Below are positions 27,101-35,912 of a stretch of 64,000 bases of DNA, piece by piece. The stretch's first letter is position 1. Every line of letters begins with the position of its first letter. The stretch is taken from positions 390,742 to 454,741 of the forward strand of contig NZ_JAGENB010000004.1 in the NCBI RefSeq assembly GCF_019991125.1. The letters are read 5' to 3'. Under the pieces are notes generated by a model. The model did not search any database. It was not told the DNA's origin and worked only from the letters and a program-made list of their open reading frames with translations. The stretch is from Phyllobacterium calauticae (lineage in GTDB: Bacteria > Pseudomonadota > Alphaproteobacteria > Rhizobiales > Rhizobiaceae). Both the position numbers and the translations under genes were made by a program.

Positions 27101-28720
27101 TTATTTCGCAGCCAGATCGTAATACACGCGGAAACCGTTCCAGCTCCAGTTCTTCATGGCCTTGTTGACGCCGGCAACGTTGTAGATCTGGAAGATGAAG
27201 GCGTGCGGACCTTTCTCCATCATCTGCTTTTGCAGATCGACATACTTCTGCTTGCGCGTGGATTCATCTTTTTCAAACAGGGCGTCGTCTACCTGTTTGT
27301 TGACAGCCACGTCGAAATAGCTGGCGCGCCAGCTCGGATACATGGTCTGCTTGGCCTCGGCGCGGTTGTCCGGATTGAAAATCTGGCGTGAGGCGTTGCC
27401 ATGCGCATCCGGCACTGTTGTCTGCCAGCCCATCAAAGACGTCTGGAATTCGCGGCCGCGGATACGGCTGAACAATTGCGCATTCGCCATGCGCTCGATC
27501 TTGATCTTCACACCCGCCTTGGCAGCAGCATCCTGAATGCTTTGTGCAATCGGAGCCGCATAAGGCGCGGTGCTGATGAACATCGTTGTTTCGAAGCCAT
27601 TGGGATAGCCAGCTTCTTTCAGAAGTTCCCTGGCCTTTTCCACGTCAAGCTTGAACGGCTGGCCATCTCTTTCATCGAGCGCACCAAACGCGCCGAGTTG
27701 AACGAAGCTTGCGCGCGGAACACCCACATTATGGATGACCGTTTTGCCAAGACCTTCATAATCGATGAGATAGCGCATCGCCAGGCGCACTTTCTCATTG
27801 GCGAAAACCGGATCGGCGTTGTTGAAATTCCAATAGAACAGCGACGGCTTCAAAGCACGCGAGGCTGTTGCCTTGTTCTGGGTTTCAAGATCGCGCAAAT
27901 CTTCCGGCGTCAGATCACGGGCAATGTCGATATCGCCCTTTTCCAGCAGCAGGCGCTGCGTTCCAGCTTCTGAGACGTGGCGGATCAACACCTGCTTCAG
28001 CTTCGGCGCGTCGCCCCAATAATTGGCGTTGGCCTGAAGAATGACAACTTCCGCCGGGTTCCAGCGCATGAGCTTGTAAGGTCCGATACAATCCGAACGT
28101 GTGGCAAGATATTTATTGCCCATATCGCCATCAACCTGATTTGCCATCAGCACTTTCTGATTGAGAAGTGCGGCAACGCGATTGGCGGCAATGGCAGCCA
28201 GAATGAGATTTGCTGGATAGGGCTTATCAAGCCTGAACACCAGCGTATTGTCGTCCGGGGCAGTTATACTCTGGTCTGCATTGTCCTTGGTGAAACCATA
28301 TTCCGTCAGCGTCGCGGCGTTGCCAAAGCCAAGTTTCACAACACGGCGCAACGACCACGCCATGTCACCTGCGGTTGCCTTTTCGCCGGACGGAAACGCC
28401 AAGTCGTCACGCATGTGGAAAGTGATCTGCAGTCCATCCTGGGAAACATCCCAGCTCTTTGCCAGCTTGGGCACAAGCTTCGTTTCATCGGCAGGATCGA
28501 AATCGACGAGCGGATCGCAGATATTCTGGATGATCTCGTTGGTGGCCGCTTCACCGATCTGCGCTGGATCAAACGTGCTGATGGCATCGATATTCCAAGC
28601 CATTGCCAACGTATTGGGTGGCGATGCTGCTTCTGCAGTAAAACTGATGCATGCAAGGCCCGCAACAAGGATAAGCGCCGTACTGCGGCGCAAAATGGTT
28701 CTGGTTTTCAAATCGCTCAT
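27101..28720 (-). CDS. Peptide ABC transporter substrate-binding protein (SBP_bac_5 family)
   Basis: 539 residues, SD AGGGG about 8 nt before the ATG. Signal peptide: basic MSDLKTRTILRR, hydrophobic STALILVAGLACISFTAEA. The mature protein has the family landmarks STFDPAQIGEAATNEI, DDLAFPSGEKATAGDMAWSL, VRLAMRYLIDYEGL and VEKARELLKEAGYPNGF. FPSGEKATAGD replaces the more common FHDG(x)PLTAED segment. It is the periplasmic receptor of peptide operon 2 and lies next to three peptidase or amidohydrolase genes, so the ligand is probably a short peptide or N-acyl amino acid. Confidence 0.93.
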   Translation of the reverse strand: MSDLKTRTILRRSTALILVAGLACISFTAEAASPPNTLAMAWNIDAISTFDPAQIGEAATNEIIQNICDPLVDFDPADETKLVPKLAKSWDVSQDGLQITFHMRDDLAFPSGEKATAGDMAWSLRRVVKLGFGNAATLTEYGFTKDNADQSITAPDDNTLVFRLDKPYPANLILAAIAANRVAALLNQKVLMANQVDGDMGNKYLATRSDCIGPYKLMRWNPAEVVILQANANYWGDAPKLKQVLIRHVSEAGTQRLLLEKGDIDIARDLTPEDLRDLETQNKATASRALKPSLFYWNFNNADPVFANEKVRLAMRYLIDYEGLGKTVIHNVGVPRASFVQLGAFGALDERDGQPFKLDVEKARELLKEAGYPNGFETTMFISTAPYAAPIAQSIQDAAAKAGVKIKIERMANAQLFSRIRGREFQTSLMGWQTTVPDAHGNASRQIFNPDNRAEAKQTMYPSWRASYFDVAVNKQVDDALFEKDESTRKQKYVDLQKQMMEKGPHAFIFQIYNVAGVNKAMKNWSWNGFRVYYDLAAK

Positions 28721-28756
28721 GTTCGTCCCCTTTTATGATTCTCATGTAGCTTGGAG

Positions 28757-28784
28757 GGCACCGCATCCGCACAGACGCGGTGCC
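28757..28784 (-). terminator. Hairpin between the amidohydrolase and binding-protein genes
   Basis: GGCACCGC (28757-28764) pairs with GCGGTGCC (28777-28784) across a 12-nt loop, just after the stop of the AbgB-like gene. No T-run follows. It may be a weak attenuator or a processing site that sets the binding-protein gene apart from the peptidase genes. Confidence 0.45.
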
Positions 28785-28792
28785 AGACCGGA

Positions 28793-30217
28793 TTACTCCG
28801 CTGGGCGCGGCTGGAGTGGCGGGTTCACCTCCGGTGGAATTGGGCAGGTGTAGGGTGCTTTCGCGATACGTGCCTGATGATCAGCCTTGGCGTCTTTCAA
28901 CAAGGCTTCGTTTCGCAAAACATCCAAAGCTGTTCCAGCCATGACCTTGGCGGCGTAGACCATCCCCTTGTGTGCGGCAGGCATTTTTCCCTGCGCCGTG
29001 ATCTGCCAGGAGTGACCCGGCGAACCGATGGCATGGGTGGCAACACGCGCCTGGACAGTTGGCACTGCCCAGCTGACATCGCCCAGATCGGTCGAGCCGA
29101 TCATCGGCACACCTTTCTGTTCGCGCGGCAGCACATAGTCACAAAGCGGCGCATTGTCCGCGAGCGGCTGGCCAACACGCTGATAGTCGGTTTCGATGTC
29201 TTCCTGCGACAGCGTAGCCTGGATTTTTGCGGCGAACTCCCGGTCCGCATCATCAAACGGCACACCGCCCAGCCGGTCCATGTTGGACTGCATGATGATT
29301 TCAAGCGGTGTATTGCCTAGCAGATTCGACACCGCACTCATGATCGAAATATCGACCGTGGTTTCGGTCATCATGGCCGCACCCTGCGCTACCTTCTTCA
29401 CGCGTTCATTGAGCGCGAACATGCCCGGTAAATCGGTGGCACGGATCGCATAACGGATCTTGGTCTTGGCCTGCACGACGTTGGGAGCGATCCCGCCGGC
29501 ATTGAGATAGGCGTAGTGCATCCGGCAATCGGCAGGCACATGCTCTCGCAGGTAGTTGACGCCGACATTCATCAGCTCCACCGCATCGAGGGCAGAACGC
29601 CCCAGATGCGGTGCGGCGGCGGCGTGAGAGGCCCGGCCGGTAAACTCAAAATCCATGCGCGTATTGGCAAGCGATTGCGCGTCGTCCACTTGCGTGAACG
29701 ATGCCGGATGCCACGAAATGGCAATATCGACGTCGTCAAAAGCGCCTGCGCGCACCATGAACGCCTTAGCGGCGCCCCCTTCCTCCGCTGGACAGCCATA
29801 ATAGCGCACGCGACCTCGTGCACCTGTTGTCGCCAGCCAATCCTTGACGGCAGTAGCTGCAAGAAGTGCGGCAGAACCAAGCATATTGTGACCGCAGCCA
29901 TGACCATGCCCAGTGCCTGGGATCGGGCGCGGCTCGGCAATGCCAGCTTCCTGGCTGAGGCCTGGCAGCGCATCATATTCGCCCAGGATGGCGATGACCG
30001 GCCCGCCCTCGCCCGCTTCGCCCATCACTGCCGTCGGAATGCCGGCAACGCATTCGGTAATGTTGAATCCTTGCGCGCGCAGCATGGATGTATGTTCGGC
30101 GCAGGACTCATACTCCGTATAGGCTATCTCGGGCATTGCCCAAACACGGTCACTCAGAGCTTCAAAAGCGCTCCTCTTCGAGTCGACCAGATCCCATATC
30201 ACATCACCATTTTTCAT
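28793..30217 (-). CDS. M20-family amidohydrolase, AbgB-like
   Basis: 474 residues, SD GGGAG before the ATG. M20 metal-site segments are intact: GEYDALPGLSQ, GHGHGCGHNMLG (metal-binding His/Cys region), GCPAEEGG (catalytic Glu) and ISWHP. A dimerisation-type insert follows (EFTGRASHAAAAPHLGRSAL). The match in length and in the GHGHGCGHN box is to the AbgB group, which cleaves p-aminobenzoyl-glutamate and related N-acyl amino acids or dipeptides. Cytoplasmic, no signal peptide. It lies between an S9 peptidase and the transporter genes and probably removes an acyl or aminoacyl group from the imported molecule. Confidence 0.88.
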   Translation of the reverse strand: MKNGDVIWDLVDSKRSAFEALSDRVWAMPEIAYTEYESCAEHTSMLRAQGFNITECVAGIPTAVMGEAGEGGPVIAILGEYDALPGLSQEAGIAEPRPIPGTGHGHGCGHNMLGSAALLAATAVKDWLATTGARGRVRYYGCPAEEGGAAKAFMVRAGAFDDVDIAISWHPASFTQVDDAQSLANTRMDFEFTGRASHAAAAPHLGRSALDAVELMNVGVNYLREHVPADCRMHYAYLNAGGIAPNVVQAKTKIRYAIRATDLPGMFALNERVKKVAQGAAMMTETTVDISIMSAVSNLLGNTPLEIIMQSNMDRLGGVPFDDADREFAAKIQATLSQEDIETDYQRVGQPLADNAPLCDYVLPREQKGVPMIGSTDLGDVSWAVPTVQARVATHAIGSPGHSWQITAQGKMPAAHKGMVYAAKVMAGTALDVLRNEALLKDAKADHQARIAKAPYTCPIPPEVNPPLQPRPAE

Positions 30218-30241
30218 GGTGCTACTCCCAGATTGTTCAAT

Positions 30242-32065
30242 TTAAAGATTTTCGGCGATGAAGCGGGCCAGAGCGCCAAAGACACGACGACGGTTTTCGA
30301 TACGGGCAAAGCCGTGCCCTTCATGTGGAACGCGCAGATATTCCACCGGTTTGCCCAGGCCGCGCAGGCAGGAATAAACCATCTCGCTCTCGCATGGCGT
30401 CACGCGCGGATCTTCCATGCCATGAGCGATCATCAACGGCGCAGTGATGGCATCAATCCGATTGATGGGCGAATAACGCTCCAGCGCGCCGCGCATGGTT
30501 TCCACATCACCATATTCGGCAGCACGCAATTGCTTGCGCCACGGGCCAGTGGTCTGCAACAGCGTCAAAAAGTTGGCGATTCCATAATATTCTACGCCCA
30601 GGCGCCACAGATCCGGATATTCGGTCATGGCCGACAGCACCATAAACCCGCCATAGGAACGGCCGAATACCCCGATGCGGTTTTCATCCACGTCCTGCCT
30701 TGCACCCACGGCGATACGCACGGCCTTGAGATCCGCAACGCTATCCATCCGCAACTCCCGGTCATCGAGATGCTGGTAGCGACGGCCATAGCCGGTGCTT
30801 CCACGAACATTCGGCGCCACGACCATAATTCCCTTGGCCAGCATATATTGAATGTCGGCGCGAAAATCCGGTTTCCACTGTGCCTCGGGTCCGCCATGGA
30901 CGACGATCATGACCGGATAGCCATTCGGTTTTGCCGGGACTTTCGGCCGATAGACGAAATAAGGAATGTCGAGCCCATCGAAGCCCGCAACGCTGGTCAC
31001 GGTCGGCTCGATAAAGTCCGGCAATCCGGCAGCGGCTTTGGACGCATCCGTCAGCCGCGTGAACTTGCCCGTCTCAGCATCGCAGCGCCATATATCACCT
31101 GACGTGGCCCCACCCTCGATTGGCATGACGAGCGCTGTGCCATCGGGTGTCCAAGCAACGGAACCAATCACGCAAGGCATGGGTGTTGCGAACTGCTTCA
31201 GGATGTTTCCGGCACGGTCGATGATGACCATATCATTCCAACCCTGGCGATTTACCACGAGCGCGATCCTCGCTTGATCGGGCGCTATCGCCAATGCCTC
31301 GATATCCCGCTCCGCAAAGGCTGCAAGCTCCAAGAGGGTATCAGCCTCGTACAGCTTTACCATGAGCGAGAGATATTCTCTCTCCTGATCGGAGATCATC
31401 AGGATACCGGAATTATCCTTGAAGAATTTGGGCGCGAGGTAACGCGCTCGCCCCACATGGGGCAAGATATTTTCATAGGCGCCGGTAGCAAGATCCAGTC
31501 TGCAGAAATCTTGATCCATCATCGCTCTTTGGCAGTCATTGACGAGGAGGAACGCCCCGTCGGGAGAAAAGGCAAAAGGCGTGCGCCAACCCTGGCCTTG
31601 ATGGACGCATTTCACCTGGCCCGTTGCGATCGTCATCACGTAGAGATCCATATGCGCGCGGTCGCGATAATTGGCCGAATAAGCAATCTGCAAACCGTCG
31701 GGCGACCAGCATCCCCAGCCATGAACAACGGTCGTGTCGGTCGTCAGGAGGCGTGGCTCTTCCTTGGCATTTTCGATCAGCCAGAGCTGATGACGCTCGT
31801 CTCCTCCCCAATCAGTTGTGATCAGGAGGTCGCGGCTCTTTGGGTTGAAGGCAAGATTACCAACCGGTTCTGACAGGGTGGTCAACTGACGGGCTGACCC
31901 GCCCGCCAGTGGACGCACCCAGACCTGCAGCGTACCGCTTTCGTCGCTCAAATAAGCCAGCAGCGCGCCATCGGGCGAAACGGCGGGTTTTACCGCTTTG
32001 CTGATATCAATGTAGTGTGACATCGAAAGCGCGGGGTCAGTTTGCAGTGCGTCGAGCGTCGTCAT
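30242..32065 (-). CDS. S9-family (prolyl oligopeptidase-like) serine peptidase
   Basis: 607 residues. N-terminal beta-propeller with TolB/WD40-like repeats (AVSPDGALLAYLSDESG, WSPDGLQIAYSA, FSPDGAFLLVND, WTPDGTALVMP). C-terminal alpha/beta-hydrolase domain with the triad Ser470 (FGRSYGGF), Asp552 (HGMEDPRV) and His584 (PHEGHGF), and MIVVHGGPE forming the oxyanion region. This is the acylaminoacyl-peptidase/dipeptidyl-peptidase-like branch of S9. No signal peptide, so it cleaves short peptides after import. It lies 21 nt downstream of the prolyl iminopeptidase gene. Confidence 0.92.
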   Translation of the reverse strand: MTTLDALQTDPALSMSHYIDISKAVKPAVSPDGALLAYLSDESGTLQVWVRPLAGGSARQLTTLSEPVGNLAFNPKSRDLLITTDWGGDERHQLWLIENAKEEPRLLTTDTTVVHGWGCWSPDGLQIAYSANYRDRAHMDLYVMTIATGQVKCVHQGQGWRTPFAFSPDGAFLLVNDCQRAMMDQDFCRLDLATGAYENILPHVGRARYLAPKFFKDNSGILMISDQEREYLSLMVKLYEADTLLELAAFAERDIEALAIAPDQARIALVVNRQGWNDMVIIDRAGNILKQFATPMPCVIGSVAWTPDGTALVMPIEGGATSGDIWRCDAETGKFTRLTDASKAAAGLPDFIEPTVTSVAGFDGLDIPYFVYRPKVPAKPNGYPVMIVVHGGPEAQWKPDFRADIQYMLAKGIMVVAPNVRGSTGYGRRYQHLDDRELRMDSVADLKAVRIAVGARQDVDENRIGVFGRSYGGFMVLSAMTEYPDLWRLGVEYYGIANFLTLLQTTGPWRKQLRAAEYGDVETMRGALERYSPINRIDAITAPLMIAHGMEDPRVTPCESEMVYSCLRGLGKPVEYLRVPHEGHGFARIENRRRVFGALARFIAENL

Positions 32066-32086
32066 ATCTGTCTTTCGTCAATGGGA

Positions 32087-33052
32087 TTAACCAGCGGCGG
32101 CGGCCGGCGCGGCAAATTTGATCGCAGTTGCCAACCGGCAGGAGGCTGCTTCGAGTTCTTTCGCCATGGGTCCAACCGTCGATTGATGATTGGAAAGGGT
32201 GACAATCGTGAAGGTGGCTTCCGGCCATGCATTCCTGAGCTTCCACGCCGTCGCCATCGGCGTCACGGTATCGTACCGCGCTTGCACGATTTCTGCTGGC
32301 AGATGACGGATGAGATCGATGTTTTCCAGCAGATGGCCATCCGGCAAAAACGCCCGATTCACGCAGTAGTGGGTGAAAATCCGCGAAACAGCCAAGGCCG
32401 CATCCGGATGCAACAGCTGCCTTACATGATCAAGGCTTGGTTCGAATGTTTGCGTGCGAGCTGAAAAACCACGCAGGGCCTTCGCGGCAGCGAGTTCAAC
32501 AGCCTGATCACCACAGGTCAGCCGTGCATAGTAGGCTTTCAGAAGATTGCCGCGTTCCTCGACAGGTATGAATTCAGCGAATTCCTGCCAATGATCGGGA
32601 AAAATAGCCCGACAGCCGTGAAACCACCAGTCGATGTCATCCTGGTCCGCCAGGAAAATGCCATGCAGCCGAAATCCAAGGCATCGCCGCGGAAAAGCAA
32701 TGCCATAGGCGAGCGCCAGGCACGATCCCCAGGAACCGCCGGCAACCAGCCAGCGCTCGATGCCAAGAAACGCGCGTATCTGTTCCATGTCGGCAATCAG
32801 GTGTTGTGTGGTATTTTCGACTAGCTCTGCGAGTGGCGTCGAGCGCCCCGCGCCGCGCTGATCGAAGGTGACGACGCGAAAGGTATCAAGATCAAAACTT
32901 GCAATCTGCTTTGCAGACACACCAGCGCCTGGGCCCCCATGCAGAAAGACCGCCGGAATGCCCTCGGGATTACCATATTCTAAAACGGAAAGTTCATGCG
33001 TCGCGCTGACAACCAGACGAAATTCCCTGTTCGGCAGGATTTCCGTATCCAT
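32087..33052 (-). CDS. pip: Prolyl iminopeptidase-like alpha/beta hydrolase (S33)
   Basis: 321 residues, SD GAGGGGG before the ATG. Family landmarks: FLHGGPGAG (oxyanion loop), FDQRGAGRS, and the nucleophile elbow GGSWGS, all specific for prolyl iminopeptidases. It removes N-terminal proline from peptides in the cytoplasm. It is the first gene of a ten-gene operon running to 20917, so the substrates of the transporter probably include proline-containing peptides. Other S33 aminopeptidases share these motifs, so strict proline specificity is not proven. Confidence 0.87.
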   Translation of the reverse strand: MDTEILPNREFRLVVSATHELSVLEYGNPEGIPAVFLHGGPGAGVSAKQIASFDLDTFRVVTFDQRGAGRSTPLAELVENTTQHLIADMEQIRAFLGIERWLVAGGSWGSCLALAYGIAFPRRCLGFRLHGIFLADQDDIDWWFHGCRAIFPDHWQEFAEFIPVEERGNLLKAYYARLTCGDQAVELAAAKALRGFSARTQTFEPSLDHVRQLLHPDAALAVSRIFTHYCVNRAFLPDGHLLENIDLIRHLPAEIVQARYDTVTPMATAWKLRNAWPEATFTIVTLSNHQSTVGPMAKELEAASCRLATAIKFAAPAAAAG

Positions 33053-33468
33053 CCGTCCCCCTCAAACACCATCATGTCCCTTTGCCGCGATTTTTTGTTT
33101 TTCCGCGGTCGCAAATTTTATAGTCGGTAAATTTGAGAGTTGGCTAATGCAATTTCAGACTGCTTATTCCAAAATGGAATAAGGTTGCGGGCGCGGCACG
33201 ACTCGCCAAACGAATGATTTCCATCTGTCCATTTATGAGCGGTAATACTCGTTTGCTCTGCCGCGCCGCTGGAAAATTGCATCTCAAGGGCTGACCGGAC
33301 CGTGTCGAGAATCGAAACCGTTCAGAGCCGTAACCGACAACCCTTGGGGCACAGGCATCATTTTGCCGTCTCAGTTTCGGTCTTTCCCAGGAGAACCATC
33401 TGAACAGAAGAGACGCAGTATTGCAATCTTAGAAGCGGGCATATGTCAGTTCGTTTCGCGTGCAATAC
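33053..33468. other. Intergenic region upstream of peptide operon 2
   Basis: About 415 bp without a convincing gene. It holds the promoter region of the prolyl iminopeptidase operon, including a 19-bp palindrome at 33164-33182. The right end runs into a relic of a reductase gene. Confidence 0.5.
33164..33182. promoter_or_regulatory. Palindromic operator candidate upstream of peptide operon 2
   Basis: Perfect inverted repeat TTATTCCA-AAA-TGGAATAA, 8-bp arms, centred about 120 bp upstream of the first start codon of the peptide operon. The TGGAAT/ATTCCA half-sites resemble operators of IclR- or RpiR-type regulators. No such regulator is encoded in the window. Confidence 0.5.
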
Positions 33469-33726
33469 GGCATTGATGCGGTCACTCGTGCCTGATCTTG
33501 CGGAGCGGGAAATATTCATGCACGGCCAGCGAGACCTTGCTCGAAGTGGCGTTGAACACAGGCGTCTGGATCGACAGTTCCTGTCAGCAAGGCGTTTACG
33601 GAAGCTGTAAGGTCAAAATGACCCAGGGAGCGGTCGAAATGGACGATCTGGGCGAATTATCCGACGACGAAAAAGCAGAGGGTTACGTCCTGGCCTGCTG
33701 CAGCAGGCCGCGAGGAGCAGTAACCC
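33469..33726 (+). pseudogene. Relic of a ferredoxin-type oxygenase reductase (FNR end plus 2Fe-2S domain)
   Basis: One frame (about 33469-33522) encodes SLVPDLAEREIFMHG, the end of a ferredoxin-NADP reductase domain where ...CGP is expected. A second frame from 33498 encodes the ferredoxin part: SETLLEVALNTGVWIDSSC, GVYGSCKVKM, LSDDEKAEGYVLACCSRP. Normally the two domains are in one frame with a linker. The 2Fe-2S loop normally has C-x4-C-x2-C; here the middle Cys is replaced by Tyr (CQQGVYGSC). With a frameshift, a missing linker and a lost cluster ligand, this is a dead fragment of a Rieske-oxygenase reductase such as those for betaine or carnitine demethylation. Confidence 0.75.
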
Positions 33727-33953
33727 TGGCAGCTTGGGGCCTCAAGGTTTCAATGACCGTCGCAAGTTTGGCGTTACCAGCGTGCCGTCAGTGCTGCATG
33801 ATTTGAAGGTCACTTTCTTTGGATCTTTGCAGGGCATCGTGATCAAGAGTGAAAAAGGAGTGTTTCCCGATTCCCACGCTGTTGCTGACCCGGCTTTTGA
33901 AGAAGCCAAGCGATCTTGTCACCTAAACATGGCGTCAGCATTGCCGGTAGCGG

Positions 33954-35225
33954 CTACGCACGCAAAGCGGCAGCGGGGCTGGAACGCAAAGCGGCAAGCG
34001 CGGGAACAATGGAGACGAATGCCGCAACGGCCAGAAAGCCGATCGCCAGCCACAGATCGTCCGGCGCGAAATCAACAGGCAGGCGGATGGCCGTCGATGC
34101 GGTCAGCCGCGCCGAAATCGCCGATGCCGCGGCGTAGCCGAGGGCTACTCCCGATGCGATGCCGGCGACGAACAGCAGGAAAAGCTCTCCCCACACGAGC
34201 GCAATGATCGAGCGAACCGGGGTGCCGAGCGCACGCAAGGCGCCGATCTGCCGCCATCTCGATCCCACGTGCATGATCGTCACCAGCACGATCGCGGCGA
34301 TGACGATCGCCTGCGTACCCAGGGCAATTGCCAGAAGCAGGCTGCGGGCGTCCCCCAATGTCGCGTAGAGCCGTGTCAGCACCTCCGCCGGAAAAACGCC
34401 GAGCGTTGCGCCTGTGCGGTATTCCTGCCGCAGGCGGTAAGCGTCGGCAACCGTTTTCGGCTTGACGAGAATAGCAGGAACGCCAGGGGATTGCGCATCG
34501 AAATGCTCGTCCAGGGGCGCATCCGCATCAAGATGGCCATGCTCGTGCTCATGGCTGTGATCTCTCGGCTCGGCACCGTGCGACTGGGCTTCCCCGCTTT
34601 CATGGTCATGATGTTCTTCACCATGCATGCCGTGAAGCTGCCATACGGCCCGGATCGGCACCAGGATGGCGCGATCCCAAGCGGTTCCCGTCGGCGCCAT
34701 GCGGCCAGTCACCTTGTAGGCAATGGCCGTATGGGTTTCACCGCCCGCTTCCGCCGTGCCGTGCATCGGTTTGATTTGGGCTCCAGGTGACAGCGCCACA
34801 TCTGAGCCAACCACCGCCTCACCAAGACGCGCGAAATGCGCCCCTTGCGCCAGGCTCGGCGACAACGCCGAAATCAGGTTTGTCGTGGTGCCGACGATAG
34901 GAAAACCGTAAGCGGAGTCGCCAAAGCCGACGGGCGCCGCCAGTTCGACGCGCGGATCGTTGGCGAGGCGGCCGAGAACGGCGCCCTCCATTAGCGGCAG
35001 CGGTGCCGGCTGCAGGAAAACAGCCGAAAGCGCAAGCTGGGTTTCGCTGCCGGCGGCTCCGACCAGCAGATCGAATTTCTCGGCCGCACGCGCGCTGCCG
35101 AGCCGGACGGCCCGCTCCTGCAGCGTCACGGTCACGCTTAAAGCGACGGACAATGCAATGAGCACCACAACGGCCAGCGCGCCGCTCCAGAAACGCCGCA
35201 GGTCGGCAAAAATGAACTTCATCAT
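33954..35225 (-). CDS. ABC transporter permease of the FtsX/MacB type with His-rich periplasmic loop
   Basis: 423 residues: one N-terminal membrane helix (ALAVVVLIALSVALSVTVTL), a large periplasmic domain (residues about 40-285), and three C-terminal helices (LLLAIALGTQAIVIAAIVLV, LLFVAGIASGVALGYAAA, WLAIGFLAVAAFVSIVPALA), the FtsX/LolC layout. Residues 198-241 contain 12 His among acidic residues (HHDHES, DHSHEHEHGH), a probable metal-binding loop. The gene overlaps the ATPase gene by 4 nt. In pseudomonads a comparable trio (ATPase, FtsX-type permease, DUF3299 protein) belongs to the zinc-responsive regulon. I therefore infer a link to zinc handling. It is unlikely to be an importer of the classical type. 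Confidence 0.85.
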   Translation of the reverse strand: MMKFIFADLRRFWSGALAVVVLIALSVALSVTVTLQERAVRLGSARAAEKFDLLVGAAGSETQLALSAVFLQPAPLPLMEGAVLGRLANDPRVELAAPVGFGDSAYGFPIVGTTTNLISALSPSLAQGAHFARLGEAVVGSDVALSPGAQIKPMHGTAEAGGETHTAIAYKVTGRMAPTGTAWDRAILVPIRAVWQLHGMHGEEHHDHESGEAQSHGAEPRDHSHEHEHGHLDADAPLDEHFDAQSPGVPAILVKPKTVADAYRLRQEYRTGATLGVFPAEVLTRLYATLGDARSLLLAIALGTQAIVIAAIVLVTIMHVGSRWRQIGALRALGTPVRSIIALVWGELFLLFVAGIASGVALGYAAASAISARLTASTAIRLPVDFAPDDLWLAIGFLAVAAFVSIVPALAALRSSPAAALRA

Positions 35226-35908
35226 TGCGCGGCACTCTCTCCACTATCCTCGTCGACACGCCCGCTCTCCAGGCAGATGCGGCGGCCAAGACGCTCCGCC
35301 AGGAAGGCATCATGCGTGACCACCACCAGTGTCGTGCCCTGCTCTGCGGAAAGCCGCAGCAGAAGCTCGGCAACCTCGTTGCCCGCATGACGGTCAAGAC
35401 TGGCTGTCGGCTCGTCAGCGACGATGACGCCGGGACGCTGGAGCAGCGCACGGGCGACGGCGACACGTTGCATTTCACCACGCGACAATGTCTCGATCTT
35501 CTGCCCGACGCGGTTGATCCCGGTGGCTGAAAGCAGCGCCAGCGCACGCTCCCGCTCCTCGACGGTCAACCGGCGCGCAAGCCTGACGGGGAGCACCACG
35601 TTATCGAAGGCCGAAAGACCGGGGAAAAGATGGAAATCCTGCATGACAAGGCCGATGTTGCGTGCGCGAAAAGCATCGCGCCGGCCAGAGGAAAGACGGG
35701 TGATATCCATGCCGTTCCAGGAAATTTTGCCTTGCGTGACGTTTTCCAGGCCAGTGATCGCGTTGACGAATGTGCTTTTGCCCGAGCCGGAAGCCCCGGT
35801 GATCGCCAATTGGCCGCCGGCCGGCAGATGAAATCGCTCGATGGCGAGGACCGGCGCAGCCAGGCCCGGAAAATGCATTTGAAGATCGGAAACGTCGAGT
35901 GCGAGCAT
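35222..35908 (-). CDS. ABC transporter ATP-binding protein (LolD/MacB type)
   Basis: 228 residues from the ATG at 35908; the open frame continues upstream to 36022, but that part lies inside the next gene. Walker A GASGSGKST, Q-loop VMQDFHLFPGLSAFDN, signature LSRGEMQRVAVAR (LSRGE in place of LSGGQ), Walker B VIVADEPTASLD, H-loop VVTHDAFLA. It is of the LolD type that works with FtsX-like permeases. It overlaps the permease gene downstream by 4 nt and starts 5 nt after the stop of the DUF3299-like gene. Confidence 0.9.
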   Translation of the reverse strand: MLALDVSDLQMHFPGLAAPVLAIERFHLPAGGQLAITGASGSGKSTFVNAITGLENVTQGKISWNGMDITRLSSGRRDAFRARNIGLVMQDFHLFPGLSAFDNVVLPVRLARRLTVEERERALALLSATGINRVGQKIETLSRGEMQRVAVARALLQRPGVIVADEPTASLDRHAGNEVAELLLRLSAEQGTTLVVVTHDAFLAERLGRRICLESGRVDEDSGESAAQ

Positions 35909-35912
35909 GGTG

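Noticed and set aside
29516..31102. 528-codon open frame on the plus strand
   Set aside because: Antisense to the AbgB-like and S9 peptidase genes and without any family motif.
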